Below the pieces are notes generated by a model. The model worked only from the letters and a program-made list of their open reading frames with translations. It was not told where the DNA came from and searched no databases. A stretch of DNA of 64,000 nucleotides from Marinospirillum alkalitolerans. GTDB taxonomy: Bacteria > Pseudomonadota > Gammaproteobacteria > Pseudomonadales > Halomonadaceae. The DNA is taken from contig NZ_JBANFI010000005.1 of NCBI RefSeq assembly GCF_045055655.1, positions 62,001 through 126,000 on the forward strand. The letters are read 5' to 3'. A program made the translations under genes and the position numbers. Below, piece by piece: positions 7,167 through 16,329 of this stretch (position 1 is its first letter; the number at the start of each line of letters is the position of its first letter).

Positions 7167-10100
7167 CTAGCCTTGCAGCTCTTTCCAGAGCTGTTTAAGC
7201 CTCTTCTCTGAGACAGGCTGGCTGGTCCCGAGTTGCTGGGCATAGAGAGAAACACGGTATTCCTCCAGTAACCAACGGTAGTTGAGGAGCGCCTCGGTTA
7301 GCTGGCCCTGTTGCTGAGCCTGCTGGTAGCGTGTCTCCCAAGCCTGCCAGAGTCCCTCAATTTCTTGAGCAAAGTGTTGATCTCGGCGTGGATCACGTGC
7401 TGCTTTTTCAAGTCGTAGCGTGATGGCGCGCAGGTAGCGAGGATAATGCTGAATCCAGCGTCCGGCATCCCAGAGAAAGCCTGGATAAAACAAGCGCGCG
7501 AGCTGTTGGCGGATATCTTGATAGCTGAGTGCAACCGAGAGGGGCATCTTGCCCTTGATCTGTGCCGCCAGCGGAACCTGTGCGCTCAAAGCGGCATGGG
7601 CTTGCTGAGCGAGGCTGGTGGCTTGCGGCACCCACAAGGGCGAGTAAGTATCCAGCCAGTGCTGCCAGTCTGGCAAGGTGCGTGGCCAAGCCGTCGCTGG
7701 CTGGTCAATGAAGGTCTGACGCAGGCTGGTATCGAGTAGATCATCCAATAGGGCCTGTCGTGGTCCGATTTTGGTGAACATCAGGCTGAGTTCAGACCAG
7801 CCAGGCAGTTGGCTGCTGAGGTACTTCTCTTTTTGCGTCAGACTCAAGCGCATCAAACGGACTAAGCCTTTGAGGTAGGCCTGCTGGGCTTTGGCCTGAG
7901 TATCAAAGAGCTGAATACCGACACTGCTGCCCTCATCGACTAAAGCCGGGAAGGCTTGCAGGATAATACCGGCTTGAGACTGCTCGATCTTCTCCGGCAG
8001 GGCCTCCCAATCCCAGGACTGATGCCCCGAGGTATTGATACCTTGTTGATCCAGTGCCTGAGTATGTGCCGCCGCCTCGCGCGCAAAGCGTTGGCGTAGG
8101 GCGGCAAGATCTCGACCCTGACCCAGCAGGCGCCCTTTGGCATCGACAACCTTAAAGTTCATCTGAAGATGCGCTGGCAGCGCAATGGGCGTCCACAAGT
8201 CTGCTGGGATTTTGACTCCTGTTGTACGGTAGAAAAAGTGGCCGAGCGCTTCACCGAGCGGCAGTGCATCCGCTGTCAGCGCTTCTAGCGCCGCTTGCAC
8301 ATAATTGGGCAGGGGAACAAAGTTCTTACGCCATTGCTTAGGCAGGCCACGCATCAGCGTGAGGCATTTTTCTTCTAGCAGGCCAGGCACCAGCCATTCA
8401 AGGCGAGCTTCAGGGAGCTGATTGAGCATGGCTGCGGGGAGTGTCAGGCTGACACCATCGTCTTCTTCGCCGGGCGCAAAGTGATAGCTCAGCGGCCAGG
8501 CGATGCCTTCCCAGACCAGTTGATCAGGAAACGCCACGGCGGTGACTTCATCCGCACTGCGGGCGAGCAGATCCTCTTTGGTTAAAAAGAGGTGTTGTGC
8601 GGGTTGCTGGCGCTGCCACTGTTCGAAATCAACGCCACGGTGCAGGTGCTCCGGTAAGCGTTGGTCATAAAAATCATAGAGTAGCTGATCATCGACCAAG
8701 ATATCGCGTTTTCTGGCCTTATCCTCCAGTTCGCTGACTTCATTCAGCAGTGCCTGATTATGGCGCATGAAGGGCGCACGGGTGACATACTCACCCTCGA
8801 CCAGCGCGGAGCGGATAAAAATCTCGCGTGCCTCAACTGGATTGATCACACCATAATCGACCTTGCGTTGCTGGACCAGCGGCAGGCCAAACAGCAGCAC
8901 CTTCTCAAGTGCCACAACACGTGCGGCTTTTTTCTCCCAATGGGGATCAGCATGACTTTTTTTGATCAGATGGGCGGCGAGAGGCTCAGCCCAAGCTGGG
9001 TCGATTTTGGCCACAAGGCGCGCATAAAGACGTGAGGTTTCGACCAGCTCATAAGCCAGAATCCATTTTGGTGGCTTTTTGCTGATTTTGGAGCTGGGAT
9101 GAATAAAAAAGCGCTTCTGGCGCGCACCTAAATACTCCTTGTTTTCCTGCAAAAAGCCCAGATGAGAAAGCAGGCCCGCCAGCAGTGCCTGATGGATGGC
9201 CGCATAGTTGGCTGGCTGAGTGTTTTCGACCAGCCCCATTTCTTTGCAGACCAGCTTGAGCTGGCGGTGGGTATCGCGCCATTCACGCATCCGCATAAAA
9301 GATAAAAAGCGCTTCTGGCTTTCTTTGCGCAGTTGATTGCTGGAGAGATCCTGACGCAGCTGCTCATAGCCTTGCCAAAGGTTGAGTAGCGCAACAAAAT
9401 CAGAGTCTTCATCCTTCCATTCACTATGGGCTTGATCGGCGGCCTGCTGTTTGTCTGCTGGACGCTCACGCGGGTCTTGCAGATTCAGGACGGAGACCAG
9501 GATCAGCACTTCATGCAAGCTGCCAAGTTGGTGAGCCTGAAGCAGCATTTTGGCCAGACGGGGGTCAATCGGCAGGCGCGCCATCTGTTGGCCGATACGC
9601 GTGAGTTGATAGCGGGCATCGACGGCCCCCAGCTCAAAGAGGAGGCGCAATCCATCCTTGATAAAGCGTGGGTCGGGTGCTTCAACAAAAGGAAAGTCTT
9701 CAATAGAGCCGAGCTTGAGTGCCAGTAGTTGCAGAATCACCGCCGCCAGATTGGTGCGACGTATCTCTGGCTCAGTAAATTCAGGTCGTGCGAGAAAATC
9801 TTCTTCGCTATAGAGGCGAAAGCACACCCCTTCGGCAATCCGGCCGCAGCGTCCTGCACGTTGGCGCGCACTGGCTTGCGCAATGGGCTCGATAGGTAAG
9901 CGCTGCACGCCAGCGCGATAGCTGTAGCGACTCATGCGCGCCACACCGGTATCGATGACATAGCGGATACCCGGCACGGTCAGAGAGGTTTCAGCGACAT
10001 TGGTGCTCAGAATGACTCGCCGATGAGCGGCCAGATGAAAGACCTTATGCTGCTCGGTAGCCGGTAGCCGTGCATAGAGCGGCAATATCTCCATCTCTTT

Positions 10101-11033
10101 CAGCTGCCCCGCACCTTGTTGGCGGCGCAGAAAATGGGCCAGCTCGCGAATTTCTCGCTCACCAGATAAAAACACCAGGACATCGCGTGGCCCATGCTGC
10201 CATCCGCGTTCGCGCTCAAGTTGTTGGATTTCACGCAGCGCTTGTGCGACACCTTCTTGTTGAGTCAAATCCTCACTGTCGGGATCGTCTCTGACCAGGG
10301 GGCGATAGACCAGCTCAACGGGATAGGTTCGTCCAGAAACTTGAATCACTGGTGCCTGATTGAAGTGTGCAGCAAAACGCTCGACATCAATGGTCGCTGA
10401 GGTGATGATGACTTTCAGATCTGGTCTTTTAGGCAGGATGCGTTTGATGTAGCCAAGTAGAAAGTCAATATTCAGGCTGCGTTCATGGGCTTCATCAATA
10501 ATCAGCACTTCATAGGCATTCAGATAGGGATCACGCTGCGTTTCAGCCAGCAAAATACCATCGGTCATCAGCTTGATAAGTGTGCGCTCACTACGCTGAT
10601 CCTGAAAGCGTACCTGATAACCCACCTGCTCACCGAGCGGGACGCTCAACTCTTCAGCCACCCTTTCAGCTACAGAACGCGCGGCCAAACGACGTGGCTG
10701 AGTATGGCCGATCAGTCCGCGTGCTCCCAAGCCCAGTTCAAGGCAGATTTTGGGCAGCTGAGTGGTTTTGCCTGATCCGGTTTCCCCAGCCACGACCACT
10801 ACCTGATGTTCGCTCAGGGCCTTTTTGATCGTCTCACGCTGTTCACTCACGGGCAGGTCAGGATAGTCCCAGCGAGGCCAGCTGGCACGACGCTGCGTGA
10901 CCTGTGCGCAGGAGGCCTCAAGCCGCTGCTCCCAGGCAGTGCGCTGTTCGGGTGTCTTGAGACGGCGTTGCTGGCGCAGCAGTGCATAGCGATCTTGGAT
11001 CAAGCAGGCATTCAAGCGTGGATCTTTAGGCAT
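7167..11033 (-). CDS. hrpA: ATP-dependent RNA helicase HrpA
   Basis: Large DEAH-box helicase of 1288 residues, close to E. coli HrpA (1300). Motifs in order: Walker A GETGSGKTTQ (about 83-92), DEAH, SAT, and QRAGRCGR of motif VI. These are followed by the HA2 and OB-fold regions and the long C-terminal DUF3418 region specific to HrpA. Known roles of the family are mRNA processing and rescue of stalled or collided ribosomes. The gene stands alone: the next minus-strand gene starts about 90 bases after its stop and a terminator precedes it. No strong ribosome-binding site is seen before ATG 11033. Confidence 0.96.
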   Translation of the reverse strand: MPKDPRLNACLIQDRYALLRQQRRLKTPEQRTAWEQRLEASCAQVTQRRASWPRWDYPDLPVSEQRETIKKALSEHQVVVVAGETGSGKTTQLPKICLELGLGARGLIGHTQPRRLAARSVAERVAEELSVPLGEQVGYQVRFQDQRSERTLIKLMTDGILLAETQRDPYLNAYEVLIIDEAHERSLNIDFLLGYIKRILPKRPDLKVIITSATIDVERFAAHFNQAPVIQVSGRTYPVELVYRPLVRDDPDSEDLTQQEGVAQALREIQQLERERGWQHGPRDVLVFLSGEREIRELAHFLRRQQGAGQLKEMEILPLYARLPATEQHKVFHLAAHRRVILSTNVAETSLTVPGIRYVIDTGVARMSRYSYRAGVQRLPIEPIAQASARQRAGRCGRIAEGVCFRLYSEEDFLARPEFTEPEIRRTNLAAVILQLLALKLGSIEDFPFVEAPDPRFIKDGLRLLFELGAVDARYQLTRIGQQMARLPIDPRLAKMLLQAHQLGSLHEVLILVSVLNLQDPRERPADKQQAADQAHSEWKDEDSDFVALLNLWQGYEQLRQDLSSNQLRKESQKRFLSFMRMREWRDTHRQLKLVCKEMGLVENTQPANYAAIHQALLAGLLSHLGFLQENKEYLGARQKRFFIHPSSKISKKPPKWILAYELVETSRLYARLVAKIDPAWAEPLAAHLIKKSHADPHWEKKAARVVALEKVLLFGLPLVQQRKVDYGVINPVEAREIFIRSALVEGEYVTRAPFMRHNQALLNEVSELEDKARKRDILVDDQLLYDFYDQRLPEHLHRGVDFEQWQRQQPAQHLFLTKEDLLARSADEVTAVAFPDQLVWEGIAWPLSYHFAPGEEDDGVSLTLPAAMLNQLPEARLEWLVPGLLEEKCLTLMRGLPKQWRKNFVPLPNYVQAALEALTADALPLGEALGHFFYRTTGVKIPADLWTPIALPAHLQMNFKVVDAKGRLLGQGRDLAALRQRFAREAAAHTQALDQQGINTSGHQSWDWEALPEKIEQSQAGIILQAFPALVDEGSSVGIQLFDTQAKAQQAYLKGLVRLMRLSLTQKEKYLSSQLPGWSELSLMFTKIGPRQALLDDLLDTSLRQTFIDQPATAWPRTLPDWQHWLDTYSPLWVPQATSLAQQAHAALSAQVPLAAQIKGKMPLSVALSYQDIRQQLARLFYPGFLWDAGRWIQHYPRYLRAITLRLEKAARDPRRDQHFAQEIEGLWQAWETRYQQAQQQGQLTEALLNYRWLLEEYRVSLYAQQLGTSQPVSEKRLKQLWKELQG

Positions 11034-11119
11034 GGTTTCTATCTGAATAAACAGTTTACAGGGTGATGCAGCAGGCAGGAGACTGACCTGAGCTAGGGCC
11101 TTGAGTTCAGCTCGGATAA

Positions 11120-11142
11120 TAAAAACGGCCCCGAAGGGCCGT
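11120..11142 (-). terminator. Terminator after fadD
   Basis: On the minus strand, seven paired bases ACGGCCC and GGGCCGT enclose the stable TTCG tetraloop and are followed by five T residues. It ends the acyl-CoA synthetase transcript about 40 bases after its stop. Confidence 0.9.
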
Positions 11143-11183
11143 GTCTTGAGATTTTAACATACTTCTGTTGATGTGGCCCAAGC

Positions 11184-12818
11184 TTAAGAAGCTTGCTTCT
11201 CCTCATCGCGCAATTGGCGGCGCAGGATTTTACCGACATTGGTCTTGGGCAGCTCATCACGGAACTCGACCATTTTCGGTACCTTATAGGCTGTGAGGCG
11301 CTCTTTACACCAGTCGCGCACTTCCTTCACCGAGAGTTCGCTATTGCGTGAAACGATAAAGACCTTCACTGCTTCACCACTTTTCTCGTCTTCCACCCCG
11401 ACTGCGGCGACTTCGAGTACATCTGGGTGGGCGGCGATGACATCTTCGATTTCATTCGGATAGACGTTAAAGCCTGAGACATTGATCATGTCTTTTTTGC
11501 GGTCAACGATGCGCGCATAGCCATCTTCTTGAATCACCGCGACATCCCCAGTGCGGAACCAGCCATCCTCCGAGATGCACTGTGCGGTTTCTTCAGGACG
11601 CTGCCAGTAGCCTTTCATCACCTGCGGGCCGCGAATGCACAGCTCGCCGCTTTCGCCAATCGGCAGGGATTCGCCTGCTTCGTTGATCACCTTAATCTCA
11701 GTGCCAGGCACTGGCTTGCCGATGCTGCCCAGCTGGATGCCATTCGGTGGATTAAAAGTGGCGACAGGCGAGGTCTCGGTCAGGCCGTAGCCTTCGGCGA
11801 TGGCGCAGCCAGTGACTTCCTTCCAGCGCTCGGCGGCTGCCGTAGTCAGTGACATACCACCAGAGATGGTCAGTTTCAGGCGGCTGAAATCCAGCGCGCG
11901 GAAGTCTTCACGGTTGCACATGGCAACAAACAGGGTGTTGAGGCCAACGAAGCCAGTAAAATCATTCTTTTGCAGCTCTTTGACAAAAGCAGGAAGATCA
12001 CGCGGATTGGTGATCAGCAGGGAATGGTTACCCAGTTCCATCATCACCATACAGTTTACGGTGAAGGTATAGATATGGTACATCGGCAGGGGCGCGACCA
12101 CGGTTTCGCCGCCTTCATCCAGCACCTGATTAATCACTGCACGCGCCTGAAGCATATTGGCGACCAGATTGCGATGCGTCAGCATGGCACCTTTGGCGAC
12201 ACCTGTTGTGCCACCGGTATATTGCAAAATGGCAATATCATCCAGCTTGTGCTCGGTCGGCAGCCAGTGGCCCTTTTTACCTAAGTGCAGCGCCTTGCGA
12301 AAGGAAACCGCATGCGGCAGGTGGTAGCTGGGCACCATCTTTTTGACATACTTGACCACGGAATTGATCAGCACACGCTTGAAGCCTGAGTGCATATCGC
12401 CCAGTTCGGTCACGATAATGTGCTTCAGCTGGGTGTGGGGCAAAACGCGCTCAACACTATGGGCCATGTTGGCGAGTACGACGATGGCGCGTGCACCAGA
12501 ATCATTAAACTGGTGCTCCATCTCCCGCTCGGAATACAGCGGGTTGGTATTGACGACGATCATGCCAGCGCGCAGCGCACCAAAAACGGCAATGGGGAAC
12601 ATCAGGGTGTTGGGCAGCTGAATGGCTATCCGGTCACCGGGTTTGAGATCGGTATGGTTTTGAAGATAGGCAGCAAAGTAGCGGCTTTTTTCTTCGAGAT
12701 CGCGATAGGTGATGGTTTTACCCATACAGGTAAAGGCGCGATGGTCAGCGTACTTTGCGCAGGATTCGTCAAACACTTGGAGCACAGACTGAAATCGGCC
12801 CATATCTAAGTCAGTCAT
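11184..12818 (-). CDS. fadD: Long-chain fatty acid--CoA ligase
   Basis: ANL-superfamily enzyme that activates long-chain fatty acids to acyl-CoA via acyl-AMP, usually at the inner membrane during uptake. It has 544 residues. The AMP-binding P-loop reads YTGGTTGVAKGAM, the A5 motif is EGYGLTETSP, WFRTGD and the hinge VDRKKDMINVSGFNV follow, and the C-terminal catalytic lysine is in KTNVGKILRR. GAGG seven bases before ATG 12818 supports the start. A PsrA-like site lies about 65 bases upstream and a strong terminator follows. Closest in style to Pseudomonas FadD1/FadD2. Confidence 0.93.
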   Translation of the reverse strand: MTDLDMGRFQSVLQVFDESCAKYADHRAFTCMGKTITYRDLEEKSRYFAAYLQNHTDLKPGDRIAIQLPNTLMFPIAVFGALRAGMIVVNTNPLYSEREMEHQFNDSGARAIVVLANMAHSVERVLPHTQLKHIIVTELGDMHSGFKRVLINSVVKYVKKMVPSYHLPHAVSFRKALHLGKKGHWLPTEHKLDDIAILQYTGGTTGVAKGAMLTHRNLVANMLQARAVINQVLDEGGETVVAPLPMYHIYTFTVNCMVMMELGNHSLLITNPRDLPAFVKELQKNDFTGFVGLNTLFVAMCNREDFRALDFSRLKLTISGGMSLTTAAAERWKEVTGCAIAEGYGLTETSPVATFNPPNGIQLGSIGKPVPGTEIKVINEAGESLPIGESGELCIRGPQVMKGYWQRPEETAQCISEDGWFRTGDVAVIQEDGYARIVDRKKDMINVSGFNVYPNEIEDVIAAHPDVLEVAAVGVEDEKSGEAVKVFIVSRNSELSVKEVRDWCKERLTAYKVPKMVEFRDELPKTNVGKILRRQLRDEEKQAS

Positions 12819-12881
12819 TATTTAGCCTCGCCATTGTTGTTATTGAGTTGCTCGATGCCTGGAGGCGGCATAGGCGTTTTT

Positions 12882-12895
12882 CAAACGCTTGTTTT
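12882..12895. promoter_or_regulatory. Possible PsrA-type operator upstream of fadD
   Basis: CAAAC-GCTT-GTTTT matches nine of ten positions of the PsrA consensus (G/C)AAAC-N4-GTTT(G/C), the operator of the Pseudomonas fatty-acid-responsive TetR repressor. It sits about 65 bases before the fadD start. psrA itself is not in the window, so the assignment rests on the motif and gene function only. Confidence 0.35.
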
Positions 12896-12915
12896 TGCCA
12901 CTATACTGATCTAGT

Positions 12916-12947
12916 TAAAAAAAAACCAGCCTCAATTGAGGCTGGTT
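12916..12947 (-). terminator. Terminator after acyl-CoA synthetase
   Basis: Perfect inverted repeat AACCAGCCTC/GAGGCTGGTT (12924-12947) followed on the minus strand by a run of T residues. It lies about 70 bases after the stop of the gene at 13015-14646 and separates it from fadD. Confidence 0.92.
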
Positions 12948-13014
12948 ATACACTCTTTGGTTGACTTAAATCGGGTCAAACGAATTTAAGTAACCGTTTC
13001 TTAAAGTGAATTTT

Positions 13015-14646
13015 TTATAAGGTCTTGACCTGATCACGTAAGACAAACTTCTGAATTTTGCCGGTTGAGGTCTTCGGCAGCTCACCAAAAACGATGGTCT
13101 TGGGGGCCTTAAAGTGTGCCATATTGTCACGACAGAACTGGATAATCTCCTGCTCGGTGACCTGAGAGCCAGGTTTCACGCTGACAAAGGCACAGGGTGT
13201 CTCGCCCCACTTCTCATCTGGGCGGGCCACCACGGCCGCCTCAGACACCTCAGGGTGGCGATAGAGCACGTCTTCAACCTCAATAGAAGAGATGTTTTCA
13301 CCCCCAGAGATAATGATGTCTTTGGAGCGGTCCTTGATTTCGATATAGCCATCTGGATGCCAAACCGCCAAGTCACCAGTATGGAACCAGCCGCCGGCAA
13401 AGGCTTCTTCAGAAGCGCGTGGGTTTTTCAGGTAGCCCTTCATCACCAGATTGCCACGGATAAAAATCTCACCCATGGTTGTGCCATCTTGTGGTACCGG
13501 CTCCAGCGTATCTGGATTGGCAATCATCAGGCCTTCTTGCATTGGCGACTTCACCCCTTGGCGAGCTTTGAGACGTGCGCGTTCGGTCAGGGTTTTCTCA
13601 TCCCATTCCTCATGCCAAGCACAGACGACGCAGGGGCCATAGGTTTCAGTGAGGCCATACACATGGGTCACGCTAAAGCCCATGTTCTCCATGCCTTCAA
13701 TGACAGAAGCGGGTGGCGCCGCACCGGCAGTCATCACCTTCACTTGATGCTCGATACCGGCCTTGAGTGCGGCATCAGCATTGTTCAGCATATTCAGCAC
13801 GATAGGCGCACCACAGAAGTGGTTCACCTTGCTCTCTTTGATGGCGTCATAGATGGCATCGGCGCGAACATGGCGCAGGCTGACACTGGTGCCCACCGTG
13901 GCCGCCAAGGTCCAAGGGAAGCACCAGCCATTGCAATGGAACATCGGCAGGGTCCACAAATAAACAGGGTGCTCGCCCATGTTCCATGAAACAGCATTGG
14001 AGACGGCATTCAGATAAGCACCACGGTGGTGATAGACCACGCCTTTGGGGTTGCCCGTTGTGCCAGAGGTGTAGTTTAAGGTGATGGCATTCCACTCATC
14101 CTGCGGCAGGATAGGGCTGAAGTCTGCATCGCCAGTGGCCAAAAAGGCTTCGTAATCCATCTCACCAATCAGCTCACCTTCGGTGTAGAAGGGGTCATCG
14201 ATATGAATCACGCGCGGGCGTTGAGCGCCCAGCATTTTGATGGCGCGCGAGGCGACCTCAGCAAATTCACGATCGACAAACAGGATGCGCGTTTCAGCAT
14301 GCTGCAGGATAAAAGCGATGGCTTCTGCATCCAAGCGCGTGTTGATGGCATTGAGTACAGCGCCGCTCATTGGCACGCCAAAGTGGGCTTCAAATAAGGC
14401 ATAGATATTCGGCGCGATAAAGGACACGGTATCGCCTTCATGAATACCGGCTTTGTTCAAAGCAGAAGCAAAGCGAACGCAGCGCGTGTAGGTTTCACCC
14501 CAGGTGGTGGTGTTTTGATGATGAATTTGTGCCACTCGATTGGGATATACACTGGCGGCACGCTGTAAGTAAGAAAGCGGCGTGAGTGCGGTAAAGTTGG
14601 CTGGGTTTTTATCCAAGCCCATTTCATAGATATTAGTATGCTGCAT
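13015..14646 (-). CDS. Acyl-CoA synthetase (AMP-binding, DmdB/AlkK-like)
   Basis: Second ANL-superfamily ligase, 543 residues. Motifs: the P-loop YTSGTTGNPKGV, YGLTETYGP, GWFHTGDLA, and the C-terminal lysine in KTSTGKIQKF. The N-terminus and overall pattern match the family annotated as medium-chain fatty acyl-CoA or 3-methylmercaptopropionyl-CoA ligase (DmdB), common in marine bacteria; the exact acid cannot be told from sequence. AAGGAG eight bases before ATG 14646 is a good ribosome-binding site. It is divergent from the MaoC hydratase gene across about 350 bases, and the two are plausibly used in the same degradation route. Confidence 0.88.
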   Translation of the reverse strand: MQHTNIYEMGLDKNPANFTALTPLSYLQRAASVYPNRVAQIHHQNTTTWGETYTRCVRFASALNKAGIHEGDTVSFIAPNIYALFEAHFGVPMSGAVLNAINTRLDAEAIAFILQHAETRILFVDREFAEVASRAIKMLGAQRPRVIHIDDPFYTEGELIGEMDYEAFLATGDADFSPILPQDEWNAITLNYTSGTTGNPKGVVYHHRGAYLNAVSNAVSWNMGEHPVYLWTLPMFHCNGWCFPWTLAATVGTSVSLRHVRADAIYDAIKESKVNHFCGAPIVLNMLNNADAALKAGIEHQVKVMTAGAAPPASVIEGMENMGFSVTHVYGLTETYGPCVVCAWHEEWDEKTLTERARLKARQGVKSPMQEGLMIANPDTLEPVPQDGTTMGEIFIRGNLVMKGYLKNPRASEEAFAGGWFHTGDLAVWHPDGYIEIKDRSKDIIISGGENISSIEVEDVLYRHPEVSEAAVVARPDEKWGETPCAFVSVKPGSQVTEQEIIQFCRDNMAHFKAPKTIVFGELPKTSTGKIQKFVLRDQVKTL

Positions 14647-14921
14647 GGATGGAGCTCCTTGTGTTTGTCTTTGTATTTTGTGTGTGGGTCGAGGGTGCCG
14701 CCATGTATTCGTTCTGGGTGCAAAGGCTTGGTCACCTCAAGATTCTCTGGTGTCATTTGACAGACTGGCTTTCTCTATTTAGCCTCATGCTGCAGCGCAA
14801 AAGAATAAGACCCTAGTCGTAAATGGCATAAAAAACCGAGCAAGCGCTAGACTGGTGTCTAATCATGCCAAGAGAGGCTATCCTTTGCCAAGAGGTAAAC
14901 GAGATTTAACCTGTTAAAATA

Positions 14922-14951
14922 TAGGGGTACTTCAAGTAGGGGTACCTCAAC
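14922..14951 (+). repeat. Two tandem 15-bp direct repeats upstream of the hydratase gene
   Basis: TAGGGGTACTTCAAG (14922-14936) is followed immediately by TAGGGGTACCTCAAC (14937-14951), differing at two positions. They lie 40-70 bases before the MaoC gene start and directly after a TAAAAT hexamer (14915-14920) that could be its -10. The position suits an operator or a leader element; no known regulator motif is recognised. Confidence 0.5.
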
Positions 14952-14992
14952 AAGGCTGCTGGTCTTTCATTGTCTTACTAAAAGGAATCAAC

Positions 14993-15469
14993 ATGACTGA
15001 ACTTGTGAACCGTCCTTATGACACACTCAATATTGGTGATAGCGCGACTTTTGAGAAAACCCTGACTGAAAAAGAGCTGGTGCTTTTTGCCGCTGTGTCA
15101 GGCGATGTGAACCCAGTGCATTTGGATGCAGAATTTGCCAAAACCACCATGTTTGGTGAGCGTATTGCGCATGGTATGTGGTCTGGCTCGCTGATTTCTG
15201 CTGCCTTGGCGACGGTTTTACCAGGACCTGGCACGATTTATCTCGGACAAGAACTCAGTTTTCGTCGCCCAGTTAAGCTAGGTGATACGCTGACGGTAAC
15301 GCTGACAGTGAAAGACAAGCAGGATGCGAAGAAGATCGTTGAGCTGGATTGCTTGGTTGTGAATCAGCAAGGTGAAAAGGTGGTGCTGGGTACGGCCAAG
15401 GTGATCGCACCTTCTGAGCCAGTGCGTTTGACCGCGCCCGTGTTGCCAGAGATTCATCTCGGCGCTTAA
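14993..15469 (+). CDS. phaJ: MaoC-family (R)-specific enoyl-CoA hydratase
   Basis: Hot-dog fold hydratase of 158 residues that adds water to enoyl-CoA to give (R)-3-hydroxyacyl-CoA. The catalytic motif D-x4-H is present (Asp38 and His43 in SGDVNPVHLD), followed by the overhang segment IAHGMWSGSL. Proteins of this length and layout are PhaJ-type and can feed beta-oxidation intermediates to polyhydroxyalkanoate synthesis; no pha synthase is in the window, so that use is inference. AAAGGA seven bases before ATG 14993 supports the start. Confidence 0.88.
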   Translation: MTELVNRPYDTLNIGDSATFEKTLTEKELVLFAAVSGDVNPVHLDAEFAKTTMFGERIAHGMWSGSLISAALATVLPGPGTIYLGQELSFRRPVKLGDTLTVTLTVKDKQDAKKIVELDCLVVNQQGEKVVLGTAKVIAPSEPVRLTAPVLPEIHLGA

Positions 15470-15562
15470 GGTGTGGGGTGCGCCGCTCGAGCATGACAAG
15501 CTTAATGACAATCTAAGGCTTGCATTTGCTATCTAAAATCAGTACTATGCGCTCCGCATTGC

Positions 15563-15650
15563 GGAGAGGTGGCCGAGTGGTCGAAGGCGCACGCCTGGAA
15601 AGTGTGTATACGGCAACGTATCGAGGGTTCGAATCCCTCCCCCTCCGCCA
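15563..15650 (+). tRNA. tRNA-Ser (GGA anticodon)
   Basis: An 88-base class II tRNA with encoded CCA. The D arm begins GGCCGAGTGG, the anticodon loop reads CTGGAAA (anticodon GGA), and a long variable arm GTATACGGCAACGTAT and the T loop TTCGAAT follow. The acceptor stem GGAGAGG/CCCCTCC has one A-C mismatch at the fifth pair. The leader (15552-15557) can pair with the first tRNA bases, forming CTCCGC-ATT-GCGGAG. Confidence 0.95.
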
Positions 15651-15665
15651 CAAACATAGCAATCA

Positions 15666-15694
15666 AGCGCCCTACGGGGCGCTTTTTTGTTTGT
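15666..15694 (+). terminator. Terminator after tRNA-Ser
   Basis: AGCGCCC...GGGCGCT stem followed by six T residues, about 15 bases after the tRNA CCA end. Confidence 0.88.
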
Positions 15695-15870
15695 GCCGCC
15701 CACCATCCACCTCGCCAGCTGAATCCCGCGTCAGTCTTTCTCCTCGGTTGTACTTTTCGATCTGAACCTGCTTAATGATAATCCATCCTAGACGGCTAGT
15801 TTTGAACTCAAACGATGGATTGGGTTCTCAGCTTTTTTAGATTCATGTTGATGAAGGCAGGGAGCAGCAG

Positions 15871-16326
15871 ATGATCAGAGAAGAATCGCCGAATGGTGCA
15901 GCCATACTTGAATTTAACGGACAGGGTGAAGTGGGTATGGGCGGCCCAGTTCTTGGCACTTTGCTGGTGAATGGCATTGCGATTTTAGCGGATCGGCTGG
16001 CAATCAACCGATGGATCTGGAGCGAAGATTCACGATACCTAGCTTGTGTCGAATGGATGGGCCGAGGCTCGGATGAAAGCGGAGACCTGCGTCTTTATGA
16101 TCTGCTGCATCAGCAATGCTTGGACTGGCGTCATCCTGTGGGATGGGTACCCAGTTTTCAGCGGTTTCATTCTGGTATCATTGAGTTTGCTGGGCCTCAA
16201 CAGGCTGTACGCGTGCCTTGCTTAGGCGGGAGAGAAGGTGAGGCGCATCACATCAAGGCGATCATGACAGGGAAAGCTGAAGCAGGCCTTCAGCTTGTGA
16301 AGATATCACCGCTAGCGAATGAGTGA
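15871..16326 (+). CDS. Hypothetical protein, first gene of accessory cluster
   Basis: Protein of 151 residues that I do not recognise. A central stretch with the pattern NRWIWSEDSRYLACVEW, followed by LRLYDL, recalls a single blade of a beta-propeller or a DUF seen with polymorphic-toxin immunity genes, but this is only a resemblance. No signal peptide or membrane segment. GGGAGC six bases before the ATG supports the start. The DUF5071 gene begins three bases after its stop, so the two are an operon. The cluster starts about 220 bases after tRNA-Ser. Confidence 0.7.
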   Translation: MIREESPNGAAILEFNGQGEVGMGGPVLGTLLVNGIAILADRLAINRWIWSEDSRYLACVEWMGRGSDESGDLRLYDLLHQQCLDWRHPVGWVPSFQRFHSGIIEFAGPQQAVRVPCLGGREGEAHHIKAIMTGKAEAGLQLVKISPLANE

Positions 16327-16329
16327 ACA

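Noticed and set aside
13114..13989. 291-residue plus-strand open frame
   Set aside because: It lies wholly antisense to the acyl-CoA synthetase at 13015-14646, and its composition (His, Gly and Ala rich, no domains) is typical of a shadow frame.
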